14,887 nt of DNA from Flavobacteriales bacterium (GTDB lineage: Bacteria; Bacteroidota; Bacteroidia; Flavobacteriales; Parvicellaceae): the NCBI GenBank assembly GCA_014239715.1, contig JAAZYJ010000357.1:1-14887 (forward strand), written 5' to 3'. Every line of letters begins with the position of its first letter. Position 1 is the first letter of the stretch. This document shows positions 7,903 through 14,332 of this stretch, piece after piece. The notes beneath the pieces are model-generated. The model searched no databases. It saw only the letters and a program-made list of their open reading frames with translations, and had not been told where the DNA came from. The translations under genes and the position numbers were made by a program.

Positions 7903-8799
7903 ATGAAACGAATAGTGATAACAGCAATATGCCTGATCATCGTTTTTGCTATTGGATGCAGAAAGGAGATTCCCTTTAATGCGGAGGTAACTACTCCCAA
8001 ATTGGTTGTAAATTCTTTGTTTGCCAGCGACAGCACCTGGGCAGTACATGTTAGTAGAAGTTTAAGTGTTATTGACCAGGGAAATTTAGATAACATTGAA
8101 AATGCAACGGTAGTTATTTCTAATTCGTCCGGAGCTGTATTGGAAACACTGACACATAACGGGGGTGGTAATTATGTCGGAACACAATTGCCGCAAGTCG
8201 GTCAAACGTACAGAGTAGATGTAGCAGCGCCCAATTTCACTGCAGTATATGGGGAAGATGTGGTTCCAGATGTTGTGAATGTGCAATCCGCCGATACAAT
8301 GAGTACAACGGTGGGAGAGCAAGATCTGCTTGTCGCCCAAATAACGTTCACTGACCCCGCAGGCATCAACAATTACTATCGGTTTTCAGTGGAGATGGGC
8401 TATTGGGAGTATTGGCCTGGTACCTTTGGCGGCATGGACTCAACGTATTACGAAGAGCAGGTCTGGTTGCAATTGAGCGACCCATCATTTGAGGGTGCTG
8501 GTAATAATTCCTGGAGAGATACAGGGATTATGTCAGATTTGTTGTTCGACGGGCAAACCAAAACGGTAGACCTCCCCATAAGTAAGTGGTTATTTGGAGG
8601 AGGAGATATGAGGATTGAATTTATAGACGTTTATTTTTCCAATGTTTCTGAGTCAACGCACTTTTACAACAGGTCTTTTCAGCTCTACCAGGAAACGCAA
8701 GGCAATCCTTTTGCCCAACCTGTGCAAGTATACAGCAACATTACCAATGGCTTTGGCGTCTTTGGCGGGGTACACACAGAAGTACATCGAATAAATTAA
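7903..8799 (+). CDS. DUF4249-family outer-membrane lipoprotein, TonB-receptor partner
   Basis: This 298-aa lipoprotein has a short basic start, a hydrophobic run and the lipobox AIGC, with the lipidated cysteine at residue 19. The mature part follows the DUF4249 layout: a first strand KLVVNSLF, a beta-sandwich with ATVVISNSSGA and GGGNYVGTQLPQVGQTYRV, a second half beginning ITFTDPAGINNYYRFSVEM, and the family-typical end QPVQVYSNITNGFGVFGGV. The gene begins 3 nt after the TonB receptor. By analogy with SusD-type partners it probably sits on the outer membrane and helps capture the ligand, but no DUF4249 biochemical function can be read from sequence. The C-terminus looks complete. Confidence 0.88.
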   Translation: MKRIVITAICLIIVFAIGCRKEIPFNAEVTTPKLVVNSLFASDSTWAVHVSRSLSVIDQGNLDNIENATVVISNSSGAVLETLTHNGGGNYVGTQLPQVGQTYRVDVAAPNFTAVYGEDVVPDVVNVQSADTMSTTVGEQDLLVAQITFTDPAGINNYYRFSVEMGYWEYWPGTFGGMDSTYYEEQVWLQLSDPSFEGAGNNSWRDTGIMSDLLFDGQTKTVDLPISKWLFGGGDMRIEFIDVYFSNVSESTHFYNRSFQLYQETQGNPFAQPVQVYSNITNGFGVFGGVHTEVHRIN

Positions 8800-8807
8800 G
8801 CAGTTGC

Positions 8808-8834
8808 TGTAACTTTCCCCCAGCCTTGCCCGTC
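8808..8834 (+). promoter_or_regulatory. Putative ECF-sigma promoter TGTAAC-N17-CGTC (autoregulation)
   Basis: TGTAAC at 8808-8813 and CGTC at 8831-8834 fit the ECF class (an AAC-containing -35 and a CGT-containing -10), 20 bp before the ECF sigma start codon. The same pair with identical spacing lies before the barrel gene at 10391. This supports self-activation by the sigma factor. Confidence 0.6.
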
Positions 8835-8853
8835 ATAACCTTGAAAGCATTTA

Positions 8854-9339
8854 ATGACAAGGATAGAATACAATAAGGCGGTAGACCTGCATGCAGATAA
8901 CCTATATAGGTTCATACTGAAGAATATCCATGATGTTGAAAAATCCAAAGACATTGTTCAAGACACATTTTTAAAGGTATGGGACAAGCATCAGGAGGTC
9001 TCTGCTGAAAAGGTAAAATCGTACATGTTTTCGACCGGATACAGAACTATGATCGACCTGATTCGGAGGGAAAAGAAACAATCCAGGATTGAAGAAGCTG
9101 ATCTTAATAAATTGACGACATCCGATCAGTATTCAGACTTGCAGCAAATATTGCACGAAGCACTTGACCAACTTCCTGAAACGCAAAAAGCCGTAATCCT
9201 GCTTAGAGATTATGAAGGGTATAATTACCTGGAAATTGGAGAGATAACAGGCCTGACAGAGTCTCAGGTAAAGGTGTATATCTACCGGGCGAGGAAGTTC
9301 TTGCAAAAATACATTGGTAATATAGAAGTGTTGATCTGA
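8854..9339 (+). CDS. ECF-type RNA polymerase sigma factor
   Basis: This 161-aa protein has the two-domain ECF layout without region 3. Region 2 contains SKDIVQDTFLKVWDKH (31-46) and the -10 recognition stretch SYMFSTGYRTMIDLIRREKK (56-75). Region 4 spans about 104-155, with LPETQKAVILLRDYEGYNY (107-125) and the recognition helix LTESQVKVYIYRARKFL (134-150). It directs RNA polymerase to an alternative promoter set. Its TGA overlaps the ATG of the next gene by one base (TGATG), typical of a co-translated sigma/anti-sigma pair. Two TGTAAC-N17-CGTC elements nearby are the obvious candidate targets. It lies 54 bp after the receptor-DUF4249 pair on the same strand. I cannot tell whether it also controls those genes; no matching motif precedes the receptor. 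Confidence 0.95.
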   Translation: MTRIEYNKAVDLHADNLYRFILKNIHDVEKSKDIVQDTFLKVWDKHQEVSAEKVKSYMFSTGYRTMIDLIRREKKQSRIEEADLNKLTTSDQYSDLQQILHEALDQLPETQKAVILLRDYEGYNYLEIGEITGLTESQVKVYIYRARKFLQKYIGNIEVLI

Positions 9340-10322
9340 TGAGTAAAATAAACAGACATAACTATGAGGAATTCTTTCTGGATTATCATGAGGGAAACCT
9401 GACCGGCGAACAAAAAGCAATGGTTATTCTTTTTATTGAATCCAATGACGACCTGCTGGAAGAGTTTTATACTTTCAAAAATGTTCTATTGGAAGTAGGT
9501 GATGTATCAACAATTGAAAAAAGCTCTTTGTATAGCGGGCCGCATCACTCAAATCGAGAGGATTATTTTATTGGCTGGATCGAAGGCGACCTGACAGCTT
9601 CGGAAAAAGCTCAGACGCAGGAGCTGATCGATCAAAACCCCAGCTATGCCGGTGAGCTTGTCGCTTTTAAGAAAACGAAACTTATTCCGGAAAGGGTAGC
9701 TTTCGTTGATAAGAGCAGCCTCAAAAAGACAGGTAAAGTAATACCATTGTTAAAATACGCTTTACCGGCTGCTGCCGCTATCACTCTGTTTGTACTGCTT
9801 TCGAATAATGAAATACATAGAGATTACCAGCCCTCTGTTCGGGAATTGGCAGATATAGAGCTCATTGAGCTGGAAAATCAAATGGGCGAGGAAACAAAAA
9901 ATGAGCCTATAAAAGAGCAGATCAATAAAGGTTTCCCTAAAGAAACTCGCATAAAAAAAGAAGAAAGATCCCTTGAAGCTCCAATCCATGCCGTTGATAA
10001 AAGAACTCCTGAGCTGTTTGCTATTGATGTGAAAAAGACAATACAATACCTCCCCGCTAAGCCGATAAATGACTTTAAAGAAGAGGTCAAGGTGATTGAG
10101 AAAATACCGACACTGCTGCAAAAGGTTACACAAATGGCCGATCAAAAGATCCTTGGGACTTCCGAGCAGAAGGCAACTGATCAACCATTGGAACTGCTCG
10201 CAAAGGGCATCGAAAAAGTGACTAAGAAAGAAACCGAAATATCTTTGGCAAAAACCACCTCCCGTAAGAAAATAGGGTTCAAGTTCGGAAAATTTGAATT
10301 CAGCAGGTCAAAGCGGATATAA
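9339..10322 (+). CDS. Putative membrane-anchored anti-sigma factor with duplicated N-terminal module
   Basis: The 327-aa product has a cytoplasmic part, one predicted membrane helix at about 137-155 (LLKYALPAAAAITLFVLL) and about 170 residues beyond it that are charged and low-complexity (Glu/Lys-rich, ending in basic residues). The cytoplasmic part contains two copies of one module: YEEFFLDYHEGNLTGEQKA (9-27) and DYFIGWIEGDLTASEKA (75-91). Each copy continues to a matching KSSL motif (61-64 and 125-128). The D/E-x-x-E-G-x-L-T signature is common at the start of Bacteroidota anti-sigma proteins. No zinc-binding HxxxCxxC motif and no FecR domain are visible. The 1-base overlap with the ECF sigma gene is the main support for an anti-sigma role; the partner and signal are inferred. 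Confidence 0.7.
   Translation: MSKINRHNYEEFFLDYHEGNLTGEQKAMVILFIESNDDLLEEFYTFKNVLLEVGDVSTIEKSSLYSGPHHSNREDYFIGWIEGDLTASEKAQTQELIDQNPSYAGELVAFKKTKLIPERVAFVDKSSLKKTGKVIPLLKYALPAAAAITLFVLLSNNEIHRDYQPSVRELADIELIELENQMGEETKNEPIKEQINKGFPKETRIKKEERSLEAPIHAVDKRTPELFAIDVKKTIQYLPAKPINDFKEEVKVIEKIPTLLQKVTQMADQKILGTSEQKATDQPLELLAKGIEKVTKKETEISLAKTTSRKKIGFKFGKFEFSRSKRI
9363..9731 (+). repeat. Internal tandem duplication in the putative anti-sigma gene
   Basis: Residues 9-66 and 75-131 of the anti-sigma-like protein are diverged copies of a module of about 58 residues. Shared landmarks in order are an aromatic/acidic start, EG(N/D)LT, a Lys-Ala helix, FK(N/K), and KSSL near the end. The copies are recognisable only at protein level, which implies an old duplication. 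Confidence 0.65.
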
Positions 10323-10337
10323 AAAACGAATCGACGT

Positions 10338-10364
10338 TGTAACAAATGTCTATAGCCAACCGTC
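10338..10364 (+). promoter_or_regulatory. Second putative ECF-sigma promoter TGTAAC-N17-CGTC (barrel gene)
   Basis: TGTAAC at 10338-10343 and CGTC at 10361-10364 repeat the motif and the exact 17-base spacing seen before the sigma gene. The spacer sequences are unrelated, so this is not a recent copy of the region. The barrel gene ATG lies 26 bp downstream. Confidence 0.6.
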
Positions 10365-10390
10365 ACACTTAAAACCAAAAACACGAAATA

Positions 10391-11200
10391 ATGAAAAAGG
10401 GAATTGTCTTGATATTAGTAGTAGCTTGTTTGTATTCATTCGGACAAAGCGATACTACGCAGTACAGGTTGGGAAACAGGATGGTTATGATCATAACCGA
10501 TTCAGAAGGACATTCGGACAACGACTGGGATGATTTTGACATCACAGATACGGCTGACTCGGAAAGCAGGGGGGTAGATGCCAACTTACAGTTACAAATC
10601 GGCGTAAATGGATTTACAACAACTCAAGGGTCAATTGGGTTACCTGATCAGCTGGCGATGATGGAGCTGGACTATTCAAAATCCAGATCATTCGCAATGA
10701 ACACGATGTGGTACATCAATAAAATGAAAAGCTCCACATTATATATAAGTCCGGGGCTTGGATTGGATTACAACAGCTATTTTTTCAAGAATAACATCTC
10801 TATTTCAACGGCAAACGACACAGTCCTTTTCAGCCCGGATACGATTACCTCATTCAAAAAATACAAATTCAGAACAACCTTTCTACAGGTTCCGCTGATC
10901 GTAGGAGTCCGCATCGGGAAAAATAAGATGGAGAACCCGATCAAACTGGAGCTGGGGGCTATTGCCGGGTACAATATTGGAGCGATGGTGAAAACCAAAC
11001 ATGAAGAAGAGGGCACAAGGTACAAGAACAAGATCCAAGACGATTATAACCTAAGTCCTTTCAGACTTACAGCGACTGCCAGAATCGGCATTGGATCTTT
11101 CGGTTTTTTTGCTAATTATGCGCTTACACCTTTATTCGAGAAAAATAAAAGTCCGGAGTTAATGCCCTTCACCGTTGGTATTCAGATCGGTGGGTTTTAA
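10391..11200 (+). CDS. ECF-associated outer-membrane beta-barrel protein (PorT-like barrel family)
   Basis: This 269-aa protein has a signal peptide (MKKGIVLILVVACLYSFGQ, 1-19). A short acidic segment follows (SEGHSDNDWDDFDITDTAD, about 38-56), then a barrel-forming region from about residue 64 with alternating strands: LQLQIGVNGF, TLYISPGLGLDYNSYFF, FLQVPLIVGVRIG, IKLELGAIAGYNIGAMV, and a final strand ending FTVGIQIGGF with C-terminal Phe. This matches a small Bacteroidota outer-membrane barrel family in which an Asp/Trp-rich stretch precedes the first strand and which often sits after ECF sigma/anti-sigma genes. It has its own putative ECF promoter in the 68-bp gap after the anti-sigma gene. 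Its ligand or role is unknown; an envelope-stress output is inferred. Confidence 0.8.
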   Translation: MKKGIVLILVVACLYSFGQSDTTQYRLGNRMVMIITDSEGHSDNDWDDFDITDTADSESRGVDANLQLQIGVNGFTTTQGSIGLPDQLAMMELDYSKSRSFAMNTMWYINKMKSSTLYISPGLGLDYNSYFFKNNISISTANDTVLFSPDTITSFKKYKFRTTFLQVPLIVGVRIGKNKMENPIKLELGAIAGYNIGAMVKTKHEEEGTRYKNKIQDDYNLSPFRLTATARIGIGSFGFFANYALTPLFEKNKSPELMPFTVGIQIGGF

Positions 11201-11275
11201 ATGTGGCACTGCGGATAGCCAACCTACCTTCTGAGAGTACAAGTTCCTTATTTATTTTCCATCTTTAGTGAGATT

Positions 11276-12064
11276 ATGGAAAATGAAAAGAACAAGTCGA
11301 TCTTGTCCAAGCTGTTTGAGACAAAAAACGACCACAGGGAAAGTGCAATACCAATAGATAGGAATGAGTTCATCAAAGCTGTTGAGAGCAGAAGAAGTGT
11401 TCGGAAATACAATGATGAACCTGTTCTTGAAGAGGACATGATGCAGTGCCTGGAGCTCGCCTTGCTGGCGCCGAATTCATCCAACCTTCAGCCCTGGCAA
11501 TTTTACTGGGTCAGAGACGAGAAAAAAAAAGAACTTTTGGTGGATTATTGTCTTGGGCAGCCGGCAGCAGCAACAGCTCAGGAGCTGGTTGTTTGTGTTG
11601 CAAGACACGATTTTTGGAAGGATAATGCAAAACGAATGATCGAGCTTTTCAAGGAGAAAGGGGATAAAGTCCCGAAAACAGCGATCGTGTATTACGAGAA
11701 AATCGCACCGCTTGCATATCATCAAGGTCCGTTGGGTATTTTTGGGTTGTTGAAAAGGGTTGTTGTCTATTTCAGAGGAATCTCAACTCCAACACCCAGA
11801 GAGCCGGGATCCTATGGTGACATGAAGATCTGGGCACACAAATCAACGGCTTTGGCATGTGAGAATTTGATGCTTTCTCTAAGGGCTTTTGGGTATGACT
11901 CCTGTCCAATGGAAGGGATGGATTCAAAGCGGATTAAGAAGATGTTGCGCCTTCCAAGGAAAGCTCAGATATCTATGGTGATCAGTGCGGGGAAAAGAGC
12001 AGAAAACGGCGTTTACGGAGAGCGGGTTCGATTTAATAGGGATCACTTCATTAAAATTGTTTAG
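11276..12064 (+). CDS. Nitroreductase-family FMN oxidoreductase
   Basis: This 262-aa flavoprotein belongs to the NAD(P)H-dependent nitroreductase fold. The FMN phosphate-binding motif is SRRSVRKY (38-45). The second FMN contact is LAPNSSNLQPWQF (64-76). The C-terminal half has FGYDSCPMEGMD and the end of the core at ISAGKR. Classic members are near 200-220 aa. The extra length lies in a roughly 40-residue N-terminal extension and a central insertion (about 120-180) rich in basic and hydrophobic residues (GIFGLLKRVVVYFRGIS), which may contact the membrane. Physiological substrates of this family (quinones, nitroaromatics, enones) cannot be predicted from sequence. It stands alone on the plus strand, and I see no convincing promoter in the 75-bp upstream gap. 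Confidence 0.9.
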   Translation: MENEKNKSILSKLFETKNDHRESAIPIDRNEFIKAVESRRSVRKYNDEPVLEEDMMQCLELALLAPNSSNLQPWQFYWVRDEKKKELLVDYCLGQPAAATAQELVVCVARHDFWKDNAKRMIELFKEKGDKVPKTAIVYYEKIAPLAYHQGPLGIFGLLKRVVVYFRGISTPTPREPGSYGDMKIWAHKSTALACENLMLSLRAFGYDSCPMEGMDSKRIKKMLRLPRKAQISMVISAGKRAENGVYGERVRFNRDHFIKIV

Positions 12065-12126
12065 TGAAATTCTAAGCTGTTGTCATTTTTATTACCTTTT
12101 ATCGCCACTTACAAATCTAACTGCTT

Positions 12127-12582
12127 ATGAAAAAAATTCTTTTATTTTCGATTGCTGCTTATGGATCCGTTTGTATGGCTCAGGAAGTTGTCTCTTCCGG
12201 CGGTGAATCCTACACGAATTCTTCAGGTCAAATTGACTATACCATTGGTGAAACAATAATAGAAACGATTAGTGATTCTGCCAACCAGCTTACTCAAGGC
12301 TTTCACCAGCCGGTGATACAGGTAACTGAAATAGGAGATCAATCTTCCGATATTGGTATGATCGTTTATCCTAATCCAACGAATGGCTCTTTAACGATTC
12401 AAATGAATGAGCTGCCAAACGGATTGAAATATCTCCTTTTCGATGCAACCGGAAAATTGGTAATGTCTGATCAGGTCAGACAGAGTAGATCAACAATTGA
12501 CATGAATGTATTCGCCAGTGGACAGTATGTTCTCAAGTTCTCTAACAACTCAACATCATTTCAAATTCAAAAAACCAACTAA
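12127..12582 (+). CDS. Mini T9SS cargo: short secreted protein with type A sorting domain
   Basis: The 151-aa product has a signal peptide (MKKILLFSIAAYGSVCMAQ, 1-19). A short module follows (GGESYTNSSGQIDYTIGET, 25-43, ending in LTQGFHQP at 55-62) that recurs in many Bacteroidota secreted proteins. A T9SS type A C-terminal sorting domain occupies about 78-151, with the hallmark VYPNPTNGSLTI (80-91), LFDATGKLV and a terminal strand SFQIQK. The sorting domain targets proteins through the type IX secretion system to the cell surface. Almost nothing remains that could be an effector, so this is either a minimal surface protein or a carrier. Its TAA is followed after a single base by the ATG of the fibre-like protein. 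Confidence 0.87.
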   Translation: MKKILLFSIAAYGSVCMAQEVVSSGGESYTNSSGQIDYTIGETIIETISDSANQLTQGFHQPVIQVTEIGDQSSDIGMIVYPNPTNGSLTIQMNELPNGLKYLLFDATGKLVMSDQVRQSRSTIDMNVFASGQYVLKFSNNSTSFQIQKTN

Positions 12583-12583
12583 T

Positions 12584-14302
12584 ATGAAGACCGCAATAGC
12601 CGTATTGATCGTCCTACTACTTGCCGGAACAGCAATGACTCAAAGTCCGGAATCCTTTAAATACCAAGCAGTGGTTCGTGATGGAGCAGGCACAATATTG
12701 TCCGGTCAGACCGTAGGGCTTAGAATGACAATCCTTCAAGGATCTTCAACGGGGGCCTTAGTTTATCAGGAATCTTTTACGCCGACTTCGAATGCAGTTG
12801 GATTGGTAAATCTGTCGATCGGACAGGGATCGGCGATCTCAGGGAGCTTCTCAGGAATTGACTGGTCCGCAGGGCCATACTTTATGGAAACGGCCATGGA
12901 CGCGTCAGGAGGGACTAGTTATACACTGATGGGCACGAGCCAGCTACTTAGTGTTCCATATGCGTTGTATGCAACTTATGTTGATAATGATTCAGATGAC
13001 CAGAATCTAACACTGGCAACGAACATCCTTAGCATTGAAAATGGGAATACGGTCGACCTTTCCCCTTATAAGGACAACACGGACTCCCAGACATTAACCT
13101 TTAGCTCGACAAGTTTGTCAATAAGTGGAGGAAATACTGTTGATCTTTCTTCATTACAGGATGGCGTTACGGATTCGGATGCCGACCCAACAAACGAGTT
13201 GCAAACGCTTTCGATCGCCGGTCAGGACCTTACAATTTCCGGGGGGAATACGGTTCCACTTCCTAGTGCAGGCAATACGCTTGATATGGCTTATGATCAG
13301 GGTGGAGCCGGTGTAGGGAGAGGCATCACTGTTGATGCCGGTGAAGTAGACCTGTCTACAGCAACCACAAGTGGCATTGCATTGCGCACAACAAACACCA
13401 ATACGGGCGTGGCAATATTGGCGAATTCGACGAATACGGCAAATACATTTAGTACGGTGCAAAGCTCAACAAGTGCTACCTCAACATTGGCCTCGGCCGT
13501 AGTTGGAAATACAGATGGTGCCGCGTATGGTGTTTCCGGTCAGGCGGATGCGGGTTCTACAACCGCCGCCGCGGTTTATGGTAGTAATTTGAGAACTACC
13601 GGGGGGCATGGTGTACTTGGAATTGGCGTAAATGGGGCCGTGGGACAGACCAGTTATAGTCAGGGGTATGGAGTTTATGGCGAGAATTTCGACGCAGTTG
13701 CTCCCTTGGGGAATGGAGTGGGTGTTGCCGGAAAAGGCTATTGGGGTGTAGTAGGTGAAGACAGATATCTTGGAGCAATACTCGGTGCGTATGGCGTTTT
13801 CTCCAATGGTGATTTCGGTGGGTCAGGCGCCAAATATTTTGTAATAGATCATCCACAGGACCCTGAAAATAAATATTTAAGGCACGCCTGTATTGAGTCA
13901 AACGAAATATTGAACATGTATCGTGGCAACGCTTCATTTGACAGCAATGGAGAAGCAATAGTAACACTTCCGGGTTACTTTGAAGAGATCAACATCAATT
14001 ATAGCTATCACCTAACACCGGTTGGGAAATATGCCCCGTTATTTATTAAGTCAAAAATTGAGGATGGAAAGTTCGTAGTCGCCGGTGGAGAGGCAGGAAT
14101 GGAAGTGTCTTGGACAGTTTATGCCGAGCGAAATGATCCGTATTTGCAGAATTTCCCGGATAGAAAAACAATGTCTTACGATAAGGAAGAATGGAATAAG
14201 GGGAAGTACCTCAGACCGGAATTGTATGGACAGAAGAACGAAAAGAGAATTTTGGCCCCCATGGTTAAACACAACCAACAGGAGCTGAAACTAAAGGAGT
14301 AG
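12584..14302 (+). CDS. Fibre-like secreted repeat protein, no sorting domain
   Basis: I start this 572-aa protein at the ATG of 12584, because that gives a signal peptide (MKTAIAVLIVLLLAGTAMTQ) and a 1-nt gap to the previous gene. Residues 21-132 are a domain widespread in Bacteroidota surface proteins (ESFKYQAVVRDGAGTILSGQ at 23-42, with SVPYALYA at 123-130). Residues 139-229 hold three beta-repeats with the GNTVDLS/GNTVPLP motif. Residues 230-410 are Gly/Ala/Ser/Thr-rich with many VYG/GVxG units, as in phage tail-fibre or trimeric stalk regions. Residues 417-515 are a compact terminal domain (YFVIDHPQDPENKYL, then LPGYFEEIN and VSWTVYAERND) that I recognise from other bacterial surface proteins. 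A charged 55-residue tail ends the protein. The adhesin or fibre role is inferred; no enzyme motif is seen. Confidence 0.83.
   Translation: MKTAIAVLIVLLLAGTAMTQSPESFKYQAVVRDGAGTILSGQTVGLRMTILQGSSTGALVYQESFTPTSNAVGLVNLSIGQGSAISGSFSGIDWSAGPYFMETAMDASGGTSYTLMGTSQLLSVPYALYATYVDNDSDDQNLTLATNILSIENGNTVDLSPYKDNTDSQTLTFSSTSLSISGGNTVDLSSLQDGVTDSDADPTNELQTLSIAGQDLTISGGNTVPLPSAGNTLDMAYDQGGAGVGRGITVDAGEVDLSTATTSGIALRTTNTNTGVAILANSTNTANTFSTVQSSTSATSTLASAVVGNTDGAAYGVSGQADAGSTTAAAVYGSNLRTTGGHGVLGIGVNGAVGQTSYSQGYGVYGENFDAVAPLGNGVGVAGKGYWGVVGEDRYLGAILGAYGVFSNGDFGGSGAKYFVIDHPQDPENKYLRHACIESNEILNMYRGNASFDSNGEAIVTLPGYFEEININYSYHLTPVGKYAPLFIKSKIEDGKFVVAGGEAGMEVSWTVYAERNDPYLQNFPDRKTMSYDKEEWNKGKYLRPELYGQKNEKRILAPMVKHNQQELKLKE
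12998..13270 (+). repeat. Three beta-repeats within the fibre-like protein
   Basis: Three units of about 25 residues (139-164, 168-193, 206-229) share the pattern Q-x-L-(T/S) ... (L/I)-(S/T)-I-(E/S)-x-G-N-T-V-(D/P)-L-(S/P). The linkers contain Asp-rich DSDD/DSDAD. They resemble beta-helix or tail-spike style repeats, with possible Ca2+ binding at the Asp clusters. Confidence 0.7.
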
Positions 14303-14332
14303 CGACGATGCGTTGGCGCACATTAGCGTGTA

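Noticed and set aside
7723..10184. Minus-strand open frames within the receptor, DUF4249 and anti-sigma genes
   Set aside because: They lie opposite well-supported genes, have no signal peptide plus domain logic, and have cysteine- or histidine-rich shadow compositions.
12506..12583. Upstream start for the fibre-like protein that overlaps the mini T9SS gene
   Set aside because: It would put 26 non-signal residues before a clean signal peptide and overlap the sorting domain; the ATG at 12584 fits better.
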